A DNA stretch of 30,437 nt, taken from contig JASANC010002010.1 of the NCBI GenBank assembly GCA_030248135.1, positions 1-30,437 of the forward strand. Direction: 5' to 3'. Source of the stretch: Theristus sp. LFF4_11 (Eukaryota; Nematoda; Chromadorea; Monhysterida; Xyalidae). Of this stretch, positions 11,576-20,303 are shown piece after piece. The position numbers and the translations under genes were made by a program. The stretch's first letter is position 1, and the number at the start of each line of letters is the position of its first letter. Under the pieces are notes generated by a model. That model saw only the letters and a program-made list of their open reading frames with translations, ran no database searches and was not told the origin of the DNA.

Positions 11576-12879
11576 TAGGGTTAGGGGCTTTGAAAAAAAA
11601 ATTTTTTTTTATTTTTTTTCGTTTTTTTTAAATTGGATTTTTTTTTTCAAACTTAAAAAAAAATTTGAAAAATTTTTCTTCTACTTTGCTCTGAAAATTC
11701 GATTTATGGCATAATTTTTTGAAAGTTCAAACCAAATTTTCTTCCCAACTTCTTTGTGTGCTTAGGTACATGTCATTATTTGGTCATTTTGACCGACGTA
11801 CTCCATGTTTTTCGATTTGGATGACTTCTAGAGTCAATTTTTAGCGTTGAAATGACTTAACTGAATTGAAATATCGTTTCAGAAATCGTTTTCTTGCAAC
11901 TTAGAACATGTTTTTTTCAGTCGGTAGGCCATGAGATGAACATGATATCTTGTTGATTGGCGTACGTTATAGGTCTACAATGGAGTTGTGCGATATATTG
12001 TTAAACAATTGGAGCGGGGATGTTGGTTAATACCACATCACACGACCGTTTTTCAGATACCCGATAACATGGCCACATGTTAAAACTTGCGTGCTGAGCT
12101 AAACTAACGTGTTAAACTTGCGTCTGTCAGTTGCCCGCAACGTGATCGCGAAATCATGGTACGTGTTTTCGATACGATGATTTGAAGAGTGGGCTCTCGC
12201 CACGTGGCAGATAGCATAGCTGGTTGAACCTGAAAGTAAGTGTCTTGGGGGGGGCGACCGGGTCGACAGGGGTTGCCGACTTAGCTACAGCAAACAGGAA
12301 TTTTTGAACACAGTCAAATTTTGGTAATTTTCTAAAGAGGAACAACTAAGAACGGTTCAATATTCAAGTACACGTCGAAAATTGCCTAAAGCTTCATTAC
12401 TAAAGCGCACGCGCACGCGGCATCGGCATGCTCATGCTCATGATCCACTAGCGCGCGTGCACACGCTCCGGCCCCAATAAGAACTTGTTAAAAATGCAAT
12501 TGTTCTGACATCTTCCTTCTTGAAAAGGCTTGGCTTAGGTTAGGATTAGCTCAGGATTATGTTTAGCTTAAAATTAGGCTTTAGGATTAGGTTTTGGTTT
12601 GGGCTAGTTTAGGCAACGTCTGCCAACATCAGTGGTTTGATTTAGTACGACAGGCCAACCGAAAATTGTCCTGTTTTACTGTTGAAAATGCAACTTTCCC
12701 TCTATGAAATGGACATAATTTCAATAAAACACGATTTTCGCTCTTATAGTTTTCCGGATCGTTCTGAAAATAGTCTAGATGAACTCAGCTCGACGAGACG
12801 CTTCGAACAAACCTAACTTGTAAAAAAATTTTTTTTTTAATTTTAAAAAAAATCCGGATTTTTTTTCCCCCTAACCCTA
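11576..12879 (+). mobile_element. hAT-like element, TAGGGTTAGGGG family, copy A
   Basis: The ends are TAGGGTTAGGGG and its inverse CCCCTAACCCTA, flanked by the exact 8-bp duplication GACATGAT (11568-11575, 12880-12887). Copies B (20304-21346, inverted) and C (22669-23658) match it almost base for base apart from indels. The body has A/T homopolymers just inside both ends and no recognisable transposase. A 63-codon frame seen inside (12154-12345, minus) reappears in copy B with one residue changed, but only because the copies are young. A second insertion (12385-12659) splits this copy. It abuts the first exon of the minus-strand gene. Confidence 0.9.
12385..12659. mobile_element. Secondary insertion inside element copy A
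   Basis: Copies B and C read straight through this point, while copy A is interrupted by about 275 bp flanked by a direct duplication CGAAAATTG (12376-12384 and 12660-12668; 8 or 9 bp). Its left part has GCGCACGCG and ATGCTCATG repeats. Its right part has GGCTTGGCTTAGG followed by TTAGG-like words, shared with the foldback element at 14596-15095. The ends share a TACTAA core with that element. It is probably a relative of the foldback family. Confidence 0.75.
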
Positions 12880-12988
12880 GACATGATGCCTCTTTTACGC
12901 TTTACGCTAACACATATTTGTTTGCATTTTGCATAAGTGGTTGAGAACTCGTAGTCGTGTCGTCGTGTGGGGCGCGTGGCATCGTTAG

Positions 12989-13157
12989 TAGGGTTGTTTA
13001 AAAACAAAAATAATTTTTTTTGAATTGAACAAAAAACAAAAATGCCGATTTTAATTTAAATTTAAAAATTTAATTCGAAAAATTTTCCTCTAATATGCTC
13101 CGAGGGCAGTACCGTGGGCGGGGGGGTGGGGGGGTACACCCCCCCCCCCCCCCAGAG
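12989..13157 (+). mobile_element. Truncated hAT-like element (TAGGGTTGTT family) joined to G-rich fragment
   Basis: The left end TAGGGTTGTTTAAA and the adjacent A/T tracts match the ends of the complete element at 18657-19398. The match continues through ATTCGAAAAATTTTC and ATATGCTC (inverse of the right part of that element) and stops near 13101. Directly after it, CAGTACCGTGGGC plus G and C runs (13109-13157) matches the end of the CAGTACCG family seen at 18587-18600 and 22493. No right-hand partner end is present, so both are remnants. Confidence 0.6.
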
Positions 13158-13236
13158 CACCAGAGGGTTTGCCTACATACCTAAACCCGAAGCGTGGATT
13201 AACTCGATTTAAACTTGTCTTTTTTATTTTAGTTTA

Positions 13237-13405
13237 AAGAAGGAAGAGAACGTAAGAAGAAAGAAAGAAAGAAAGAAAGAAAAAAGGAATTGTCTGAAGA
13301 AACACAGTTTGTTTTGATTTTGAAGAGGACGAAAAAAGGAATTGTCTGAAGAAACACAGTTTGTTTTGATTTTGAAAAGGACGAGAAGAAAAAACTTGGA
13401 AGGAC
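13237..13405. repeat. GAAA microsatellite and 52-bp tandem duplication
   Basis: Purine-rich DNA: GAAGAAAGAAAGAAAG repeats (to about 13282) lead into two near-identical 52-bp units (13281-13332 and 13333-13384) containing GGAATTGTCTGAAGAAACAC. These are followed by GGACGAGAAGA words. Almost no pyrimidines occur on this strand over long stretches. Confidence 0.85.
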
Positions 13406-13479
13406 GAGAAGAGTAGTGTCCAGTGTAGCTCTCTACTCTAATAACCACACTCGTTTTCAACTAAAGCTTTCGGATTCGC

Positions 13480-13690
13480 TGCCCTGCGGGGATATAGCGA
13501 CCGCAGGCCACCGAAACCGAAATCGGGCTAAGATCACTGGTGCCCCCAGGACAGAGCGGGGCTTAGAGGCTGTCCCCCTCACGTGGCGAGGGTATTGGTT
13601 CCACGGGATGGTGAGCCGTCCGTTCCCCAATCCCACCGGAGTTTGGTACCTTCGGGTTTCCGGAATCGGTGGGGGGCGTGCTTCAAATAT
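13480..13690 (+). other. GC-rich island with several hairpins, possible retroposed structured RNA
   Basis: About 200 bp of GC-rich sequence stands out from its AT-rich surroundings and ends in a short poly(A)-like run (TATTAAAAAAAAAG). Complementary arms are visible: CTGCGG/CCGCAG (about 13483-13505), CTGG/CCAG around TGCCC, GGACAG/CTGTCC, and CCCTC/GAGGG. It contains GGGCTAAGATCA, close to the conserved 5' region of U2 snRNA (GGCTAAGATCA), but the rest does not look like U2. The reading frame across it is open but has no protein-like features. It may be a SINE or the 5' end of a LINE. Confidence 0.35.
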
Positions 13691-13699
13691 TAAAAAAAA

Positions 13700-14200
13700 A
13701 GAGTGAAGACGTTGGAAAAAGCTTTTTTTGAAAAATTTTGAAACGTCAAAAGGTGTTTTAGTGGCAATACTTGAGGAGTGAGTGAGTTGAATGGGAAATG
13801 AACGACAAGCAAGTTTGTTATTTGTTTCCTTGCCTTCAAATAATTTTTTTCAATTCATTTCAATTTCAATATGGAGTCGACCGAATCCATTCCAATTCGG
13901 TTCCGTTTCGATCCAATCCAATCCAATTCGACCGAATTATAAAATTCGCTTTGATTTTGATTTCGAATTCGAATTGATGTCTGGATGTCAGTCAGTTGAG
14001 TTTAAAACACAAACCACGACAATAACTGTTCTGTAATTGTGTTGCTGCCCTGATATTCATTCAGACATTATTTTATTCTTTTGCTGCAGCAAATCTGGCG
14101 GCAACAACAAGGCAAGTGGGCTGTCTTTACATTTTTATTGAAAGCTGAGAAGCAGTGCGAGACTGAGAGCGTGCCCGTGAAGCTTCATAAGTCACGGAAA
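13700..14200. other. Gene-free stretch with CCAAT-type short repeats
   Basis: The segment 13880-13960 has repeated TCCAAT / TTCGATCCAATCCAATCC words and GAATTCGAATTC-type palindromes. The remainder is plain AT-rich sequence. I see no coding exon. Confidence 0.4.
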
Positions 14201-14214
14201 TGGAATGAGAGAAT

Positions 14215-14360
14215 GTGAACCGCGATCCGAACTCTCCACACTTGCACCAATTCACGCAGGCATGTGTTCAGTTGCGGCTCTCTAATTGCGTGCGACCTGA
14301 AGAGTACCGGCCCGCTCATTGCGACCCGTTCGATTCCAGCCCGGAGAATTTTTCCCTAGT
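14215..14360 (+). repeat. tRNA-derived SINE-like fragment
   Basis: It contains CCCGTTCGATTCCAGCCCGG, a good match to the RNA polymerase III B box (GGTTCGANTCC type). The flanking bases do not pair into a T-arm and no complete tRNA cloverleaf can be drawn, so this is not a tRNA gene. A related inverse motif (GGAATCGAACGGGCCGC) occurs at 15240-15257, which suggests a dispersed SINE family. Confidence 0.4.
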
Positions 14361-14595
14361 ACGACCGCGACGGAGCCACCTAGTGTCAACCACCTGTACC
14401 AATTTTCGTGATCTGCGATAAATCCGAAACAATTACCACAATTAAACAAATCATGGCTTTCCAATATTTTTAAGAAACTCAGGCTTCCGACTTGCCTTTT
14501 TTCAAAGGCTTGGCTCAGGAGACATGCAACAACTTTGTTTAGTGTTAGGATTATATTTGGCTGAAGTTTATTTTTATTTTTTGCAATCAATTTCA

Positions 14596-15095
14596 GGCGC
14601 TCTTTACTAACGCGTGGCCCAAGACAAAATGAATGGCCCTACACAAAACAAATGGCCAAACACAAAATAAGTCAGAGGTTGCTTGCAATGAGTCGTTGTA
14701 GGTTCCTAATCTTAATCCTAATCCTAATACCTAAGCCAAGCCTTTTTGATAAGGTGAAATTGATTATTTTCACCTTATCAAAAAGGCTTGGCTTAGGATA
14801 GGATTAGGAACCTACAATGACTCATTGCAATTGGAAGCAACATTTTTACCTTATCAAAAGCTTGGCTCATGATTAGGATTAGGTTTAGTATTAAGAACCT
14901 ACAATGACTCATTGCAAGCAACCTCAGATCAAAAATCACAAAAATCACTTTTAAGAATGTTTTCAAATCGTTGGCCATTCATTTTGTGTAGGGCCATTTC
15001 TTTTGTGTAGGGAGGGTTATTTATTTTGTCTTGGGCCATTTATTTTGTGCAGGGCCATCTATTTTGTCTTGGACTACGCATTAGTAAAAAGCTCC
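14596..15095. mobile_element. Foldback (long inverted repeat) element
   Basis: It is 500 bp with extended inverted ends (GGCGCTCTTTACTAACGCG at left, matched imperfectly by GGAGCTTTTTACTAATGCG read from the right). Both are followed by alternating words such as CAAGACAAAAT and TGGCCCTACACAAAA. A 7/8 direct duplication flanks it (CAATTTCA 14588-14595, CAATTTTA 15096-15103). In the centre, about 60 bp from 14693 form a near-perfect hairpin with 14766-14825 around a five-base loop. That arm carries AAGGCTTGGCTTAGG and tandem TTAGGA/TCCTAA words. There is no coding sequence. Confidence 0.75.
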
Positions 15096-15184
15096 CAATT
15101 TTATATCGGCAATTGCGTAAGTTGATTGCAGAATGCTAATGCGAAGTGGAATGCGAAAAAACATTCCCCCAGCAGTTTATTGTT

Positions 15185-15295
15185 TGTGTTGGGAAAAATT
15201 CGCCAGGCCGGAATCGTTCCGGGCGGAATTATTCGGACCGGAATCGAACGGGCCGCAACTCTTAAAGCCTGAATTTCACGGGCCGCAATGATAGA
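15185..15295 (-). repeat. GC-rich repeated words, inverse B-box motif
   Basis: The sequence alternates CGGAATCG, GGGCGGAAT, CGGACCGGAATCG and GGGCCGCAA. On the minus strand this includes CGTTCGATTCCGG, similar to the B box of the SINE-like fragment at 14330-14350. It is probably a degraded copy of the same family. Confidence 0.35.
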
Positions 15296-15754
15296 TCAGC
15301 CAAGCAAAGCGGCCATTTCACATCTTGTTTCTTTTGTGTTCAATTTTTTCTGTCTGTCACCTGTCGATTTTAATTTGTTTTTCTTTCTTTTTGTTTTCGC
15401 CTTGTGGTTTTTTCTTTTTTGTATTGTTTGCAAATATTGTGAAAGTTTTATACTTCTCTATGCTCATGTTCAACGGATTTTTTGGGGGTTTTAGTTTGAT
15501 TTCAAATTTAATTCTTTTCTTCAGTTCTATCTATCTGTTTATTTAATGATTTTAAATGAAATAGATTTTCAGCAACAATTAGAAAAGGCAAGAAAATGTT
15601 GAAACAGATGCTGGTTCTGTATCCGAAGTTGACGTACTTGACTAATCATTGGTCACATAAAAGTGTGCGTCACTTTTGATACGGTACAGCTCTGCTCCAT
15701 ATCTTGCCACAGTGCAAAAATTATTAGCAACGTACATTTGTCAAGGCATGCAGT
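15296..15754. other. T-rich stretch, no gene seen
   Basis: The plus strand is strongly pyrimidine-rich between 15320 and 15550. Overlapping open frames there encode only Phe/Leu/Ser-rich runs and look like products of base composition. No exon is supported. Confidence 0.45.
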
Positions 15755-15919
15755 TCATTGGCACAGCCGTTGCTGTTGACGCTCCACTGCTTCACCAACT
15801 CGCGGAAGTAGCTCACGAAGTATGCCGTGCAGGTGATGTAAGTGCCGCCGCATGTTGCTGAGCACCGTGAATGCTCGGCCACATTGTGGACAACAAATAT
15901 GATTGCCGACAACAGCCAT
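15755..15919 (-). CDS. Small single C2H2 zinc-finger ORF or exon
   Basis: A 54-codon frame from ATG (15919-15917) to TGA contains one well-formed C2H2 finger. CPQCGRAFTVLSNMRRHL is followed by HHLHG, that is C-x2-C-x12-H-x4-H with the conserved Phe and the hydrophobic before the His pair. A helical, charged tail follows (ELLPRVGEAVERQQQRL). A single finger of this kind usually lies at the C-terminus of a longer transcription factor. The bases just before the ATG (ACTTTTAG) could be a splice acceptor, so this may be a terminal exon with the rest upstream on the minus strand, or a gene fragment left among repeats. Function beyond zinc and nucleic-acid or protein binding cannot be inferred. Confidence 0.5.
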   Translation of the reverse strand: MAVVGNHICCPQCGRAFTVLSNMRRHLHHLHGILRELLPRVGEAVERQQQRLCQ

Positions 15920-16102
15920 TTTTTAGTCTTTTTCTAAAAGTTCCAAACAATCAGTTGCGGAGAAATTACAGTCCATCTGAATAATATTTACAACATGACG
16001 TGATGACCAACCAATCAGCGCTGAGAATTGCTATAACCAGCCAATCAGCTTGTTGCATATTGTCCAGAGGGACTGTAGTTACGCTGAAATTAAACTGTCA
16101 GG

Positions 16103-16189
16103 TAGGGATGGATCCGGCAAATTTGCTGGAATCCGGACCGGATCCAATTTTAGGCGCCGGAATCCGGACCGGAACCGGCTCCATCCCTA
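16103..16189. mobile_element. 87-bp MITE, TAGGGATGGA ends
   Basis: Perfect 10-bp terminal inverted repeats TAGGGATGGA / TCCATCCCTA are flanked by CTGTCAGG (16095-16102) and CTGTTAGG (16190-16197), a 7/8 target duplication. The interior has two copies of GGAATCCGGACCGG. The ends resemble those of hAT elements such as Ac (CAGGGATGAAA). It is far too short to code for anything. Confidence 0.85.
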
Positions 16190-16299
16190 CTGTTAGGAAA
16201 AAATGAAAATGGCGTTTGAAACAAAAGGGTGAACAAAGTTATAGGTGGAACGTGGAATTATTTTAAGTTGCGTTGAAATTGTGAGCTGTTGTACAACAA

Positions 16300-16478
16300 G
16301 TGATTTTGAAGACGGTTGGTTGCGGCGAAGTTTGCGTCATCCTATCTTAAAATCGTTTGTGGACAAAAAAATTTGTTTTGCAGATCTAGCAGACGCACTC
16401 TGGGGTCTTTTTGATCGCGTCCAACTCGATTATGACAAGCATTATGAACTGTCCGATGATAACTTACTAAAAAAGAAG
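16300..16478 (+). CDS. Possible isolated exon, unrecognised
   Basis: An open stretch reads FEDGWLRRSLRHPILKSF and continues to VQLDYDKHYELSDD, with a protein-like mix of charged and hydrophobic residues unlike the surrounding repeats. It ends at AAGAA|GTGATC, a possible donor, or at TGA (16479-16481). A second protein-like piece after the acceptor TTTTCAG at 17150 (PIDFADRKSLINRGDDGK, to about 17240 at GTAAAC) is in the wrong phase for a direct join. No ATG start is evident. It may be a fragment of a gene broken by the insertion at 16725. Confidence 0.25.
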
Positions 16479-16724
16479 TGATCACAATCATTCTTTCAAG
16501 CCATTTTCTGTCATGAACCTGTTTCGAAAAAACAATGTGGTGGTTTCTTCATGTGTACTTCTTGGAAAAGTCTTCAGTACATCAATGTGCTTTTTCAGTG
16601 CTTTTTGAAACGGTGACAGAGTCGAGTCTGTTTTTTCATTGTTCGAATACATCAACCCCAATGGTTGTTTGTTATAGATTTTCATATGTTGCATCATTTG
16701 TTTCTTTCCCGCTTGTTTCATGCT

Positions 16725-17122
16725 TAGGGATGAAAAAACCGTTTTTTTGTGAAAAGAAACCGGTTTCTTTTCACGGTTTTAAAACTGTTTTTTTTTCAGA
16801 ACTTTGGACCAGTTTGGGTAAAATTGCTCTGCATTTTGGCAAACACACAATTTAGCAAGAAAAGCTGGCTAAAACTTGTTCTTGTCAGTTTGTGAACAGC
16901 AATCAACGGTGTTCTAACCACCAACATGCAACAGAACTCAATAACACAATTGAGTGGTGGATTCGACGATCGAAAATTTGAATTTGTTTCGACGACTGAA
17001 AGTTCAGGATTTCTATTGGTAAAAAACCGGTTTTTTTATTTTTGGCGTGAAAAGAAACTGGTTAAAAAAGCGGTTTCTTTTCATGAAAAAAACGGCTTCT
17101 TCGTATCGTGCCATCATCCCTA
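16725..17122. mobile_element. hAT-like element, TAGGGATGA ends, about 400 bp
   Basis: The ends are TAGGGATGA and TCATCCCTA, flanked by an exact 8-bp duplication TTCATGCT (16717-16724, 17123-17130). Subterminal words GAAAAGAAACCGGTTTCTTTTC and related forms recur at both sides. The outermost element in CDK9 intron 1 (22456-24443) has the same ends, subterminal words and net length. The ends are very close to maize Ac (CAGGGATGAAA). No transposase is present. Confidence 0.88.
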
Positions 17123-17406
17123 TTCATGCTAACCACGTTCAATTTTCAGCCCATTGATTTTGCTGACCGCAAGTCGCTCATCAATCGTGGTGACGATGGC
17201 AAAGTCGCCAATTTCCACAGCTACGAGCCAGCTATAACTTCAGTAAACTTATTCAACAGTACACTCATAAACAGAACGGTTTTGTGCGCTCGTTCATTCT
17301 CCTGTCGCAGGATTTGTTGTTGTCTGTGGAATTGTGTCCTATGAAACATCGGGATCTATGTTTATGTTTATCTATGCTCCGGTTTAGCTATGTAGTTTTA
17401 CGGCAC

Positions 17407-18600
17407 CAGAGACCGTCGGGTGGGGGGGGGGTGGGGGGGCACCGTGCCACCCCCCTAAAACCGGGCACCCCCCTAGAGATGTAAAGGTCAAAAAAAAATT
17501 TTTTTTTAATTTTTAAAAAAAAAAATAAAAAAAATGAGCATTTTTTTTTTATTTTTTTTATTAAAAATTTTTGAAATTTTTTCTTTAATGTGCCCTGAAA
17601 ATGCCGTTTTTGGCATAATTTTTCGAAAGTTCAACAAAAATTTTCTTTGACTTTACCTTGTCACTTAGTCTTCAACGCTGCAGGTGGTATTCTGGATTGA
17701 TTTATCGACTGTTTTCAGCCTTGGTGAGTGATGATCGACTCGCGCATTGAAGTACTTGAGCGTCGCAAAGGCTAGTTCAACAAATTCCGATGTCGCTAAG
17801 GTGAGATAGAAGCAGAGAACTCACATTTACGCATCGTTTTTCAGGATCTCGAAAGGTGGAAATTGCACTGTCTGCCACTGCAAGCGTAACTTCGTTGGTT
17901 GCTCGTTGCTGTTTCGCCTCGTGTCGTCAGCGTGATCACATCGGTTTGTTGTGGAACTTGTTTCCATGTTATTTGAGGTGAATTGAGAGGCAAAACACGA
18001 GACGTGATGTCGTCGGTGGGAAAATGGGGTCGCCGAAACCAAGTCTGAAATTTTCACCCTCCTCCCATATGAGTGGGGGTCATATGGTAAGTCGGTGGCT
18101 CCTCAGATGGTGATATTCGGACTCCCTGAAAAATTCTGAACAACTTTCATTTTTAAAAAAAAAAAATTTAAAAAAAAAAAATTTTTTTTTTTAAAAAAGA
18201 AAAAAAATAGAAATTTTTTTTTCTTGACATCTCTACACCCCCCCCCATCGGACCCCCCCCTCGAAAATTTGGCCGACACCCCCCCACACCCCCCATGAAA
18301 TTTTGTCTGGCGGAGACCCCCCCCCAAATTTTCTGCACACCCTAAATTTTTTTTCGAAAATCATGATTTTTTGTCTATAAAGTCTATAATATAAGCTGAA
18401 TATATGATAACTTGACCATCTTCATTGTAATTTCAAAGATTTTGCAGCTAAATTTAGCGTTTTTCCTTTAAAATTTAAGCGAAAAAATTTCATGGGGGGG
18501 TGGGGGGGTGGGTGGACCCCCCCCACAGAAAATTTTGAAAAAATGCACCCCCCCCCCCATGGGACCCCCCTTCGAAAATTTGTTTGGGCCCACGGTACTG
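17407..18600 (-). mobile_element. G/C-run element, CAGTACCG family, split by another insertion
   Basis: The right end reads GGGCCCACGGTACTG, the inverse of the CAGTACCG end seen in the complete copy at 22493-24064. The body (18345-18500) is the reverse complement of 23680-23830 with about 90% identity by eye. Long C and G runs with CCATG and CCGAAAATT words fill the rest. The left end (CAGAGACCGTCGGG) is diverged and I see no target duplication, so its exact start is uncertain. A 762-bp element is inserted in one of its C runs. Confidence 0.65.
17474..18235. mobile_element. hAT-like element, TAGAGATGT ends
   Basis: Inverted ends TAGAGATGT / ACATCTCTA are flanked by an exact 8-bp duplication CACCCCCC (17466-17473, 18236-18243) inside a C run of the surrounding element. 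The ends resemble Tam3 (TAAAGATGTGAA). Just inside the left end is the module GAAAAT..GGCATAATTTTTCGAAAGTTCAAC shared with the TAGGGTTAGGGG and TAGGGTTGTT families. No transposase is recognisable; the ORFs inside are short. Confidence 0.88.
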
Positions 18601-18612
18601 TCCGAGGGGCAT

Positions 18613-18656
18613 GCGGTCGATCCGGTACCGGTCGATCCGGTACGGTCGATCCGGTA
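18613..18656. repeat. GGTACCGGATCGACC satellite, array 1
   Basis: Three units of the 15-bp repeat are read here as the inverse (GGTCGATCCGGTACC). The last unit is cut by the element at 18657; the 8 bases ATCCGGTA are duplicated across it and the array resumes at 19399. Confidence 0.85.
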
Positions 18657-19398
18657 TAGGGTTGTTAAAAAAAACAAAAATCGTCATTTTTGTTTTTTTT
18701 TTAAAAAAAAAATTTTTTTTTTAAAAAAAAAATTTCAAAAATCAAAGTTGTGCTAAATCAATCAGGGAGTCCGAAGAACCACATATGATATGCAAGTGCC
18801 TCCCGAATGACTCCCATATGACGGAACTTTGCAGATTTTGTTTTGGTGACCTCAATTACCCCTTTTCCAAACCGTCACCATGCCTCTTCTTGTGTTTTGA
18901 CCTCCAAAACGTCACTAATTGTCCCCAGCTAAACTAATGCTAAAGTGAAGACAAACATACCGCCTTGAAATTCGATCAATTCTTCTGATGGTGTTGCGAC
19001 GACACGACACGAAGCAGCAAGCAACCAGACAACGTAGCGCTTGCAAACGGAGCAGCGAGCACAATCGGACGCTCTGCGAGGCGAATCGTCACCTTATCTG
19101 CATCGGAAATGGTAGGCCAAGCTTTGGGACGCTCAAAAACTTCATCGCAGATGTTGTCGTAGCCTAAAATCAGTCGGTAAAACGGCCCAAAATCGACTGC
19201 TAAAGGTTTTACGAGGTATAATCAAAGAAAATTTTTGTTGAACTTTCAAAAAATTTTGCCAAAATTGAGGTTTTCAGAGCATATCAGAAGAAAATTTTTC
19301 GAATTTTTTTTTTAAAAAAAAAAATCGGCATTTTTGTTTTTTTTTTAATCACTTTTTTTTTAAAAAAAAAAAATTTTCATTTTTGTTTAACAACCCTA
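18657..19398. mobile_element. hAT-like element, TAGGGTTGTT ends, in satellite
   Basis: Inverted ends TAGGGTTGTTAAA / TTTAACAACCCTA have A/T homopolymers directly inside. An exact 8-bp duplication ATCCGGTA flanks it (18649-18656, 19399-19406), made from the satellite unit. The body is 742 bp. It includes a less AT-rich core (18900-19150) and, inverted near the right end, the GAAAGTTCAACAAAAATTTT module shared with other families. A truncated relative starts at 12989. No transposase is seen. Confidence 0.88.
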
Positions 19399-19438
19399 AT
19401 CCGGTACCGGTCGATCCGGTACTCGGTCGATCCGGTAC
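19399..19438. repeat. GGTACCGGATCGACC satellite, array 2
   Basis: This continues array 1 beyond the inserted element. It is in the inverse orientation and gives way to a long inverted-repeat segment that begins GGTACCAATTTAAATTTTC. Confidence 0.8.
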
Positions 19439-19962
19439 CAATTTAAATTTTCAGCTGTTTTTGCATTCAATTCAATTTGTTTCTGATTTGTTTTCCATTT
19501 TTCTTCGTTTCTCTCATTTCATCTGATGTCTGAAACATTTTACCGCAGGTTTTTTCGCGGGAAATATGAAAATAAAAACAACAGACATTTTTTCCTCAAC
19601 TCCAAAAGAGAACCGAATCAGTCTTCATATTTTTATTTTGTTCTCCTTTTCTTGCTGAGCTGGTAATTTTGCAAATTTTCACCGTCTTGGAGCTTTATTC
19701 TTCTGGAATTAAAATAGTTCAGAAAATAAAAAAAACATGGTACACACACTTGTTTTGCTTTTTTCAGAATCAGATTACGATTACCAAAACCAACAAAGTG
19801 TCGCAAGTCGTCGTCGTCCAATAATCGTGTTCGGTTTCATGTCTTTCCGTGCTGCATAAATGTTTCGCAATCACCGAAACCAAAGAAAAATCGAAAACAC
19901 AACGAATTGAACGCTAAAAACCCGTAAAACAGCTGAAAATTTCAATTGGTACCGGATCGACC
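19432..19962. repeat. Inverted-repeat element bounded by GGTACC, copy 1
   Basis: The left part (GGTACCAATTTAAATTTTC, AGCTGTTTTT, TTCAATTC, TTTTCCATTTTTCTTCG) is matched inversely by the right part ending CAGCTGAAAATTTC AATTGGTACC, so the unit folds back on itself over roughly 80 bases. The right portion (19720-19962) is repeated almost exactly at 20056-20303. It contains GTCGCAAGTCGTCGTCGTC and a poly-pyrimidine TTTTTTCAG, but no supported exon. Confidence 0.65.
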
Positions 19963-20055
19963 GCCCTAGAAAATGGCATGCGGTCGATCCGGTACCGGTC
20001 GATCCGGTACCTGGCAATTTTCTAGGGCGGTCGATCCGGTACCGGTCGATCCGAT
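19946..20055. repeat. GGTACCGGATCGACC satellite, palindromic junctions
   Basis: The units change direction here. GGTACCGGATCGACCG is followed by a spacer (CCCTAGAAAATGGCATG) and its exact inverse, then a second spacer (CTGGCAATTTTCTAGGG, the inverse of the CTAGAAAATTGCCA word found at 21395 and 21661), then more inverse units. The arrangement can form perfect cruciform arms of 16 bp. Confidence 0.85.
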
Positions 20056-20303
20056 CAGAAAATAAAAAAAAACATATGGTACACTTGTTTTGCTTTTTTC
20101 AGAATCAGATTACGATTACCAAAACCAACAAAGTGTCGCAAGTCGTCGTCGTCTCATCGTATCATCAACAATCGTGTTCGGTTTCATGTCTTTCCGTGCT
20201 GCATAAATGTTTCGCAATCACCGAAACCAAAGAAAAATCGAAAACACAACGAATTGAACGCTAAAAACCCGTAAAACAGCTGAAAATTTCAATTGGTACC
20301 GGA
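20056..20303. repeat. Direct repeat of 19720-19962, copy 2
   Basis: About 245 bp almost identical to 19720-19962, with small indels (for example TCATCGTATCATCA inserted near 20153). It ends in the satellite word GGTACCGGA, exactly where the hAT-like copy B is inserted. Confidence 0.85.

Noticed and set aside
12154..12345. 63-codon frame in transposon copy A, repeated at 20578-20769 in copy B
   Set aside because: It starts from a TTG codon, has no domain, is disrupted in copy C by a longer G run, and its conservation is explained by the youth of the copies.
13416..13706. 96-codon plus-strand frame across the GC-rich island
   Set aside because: The product has no protein-like features and the region has RNA-like stems and a poly(A)-like end, so a coding role is not supported.
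14320..14350. tRNA gene suggested by a GTTCGATTCC box
   Set aside because: No T-stem, anticodon arm or acceptor stem can be paired around it; kept only as a SINE-like fragment.
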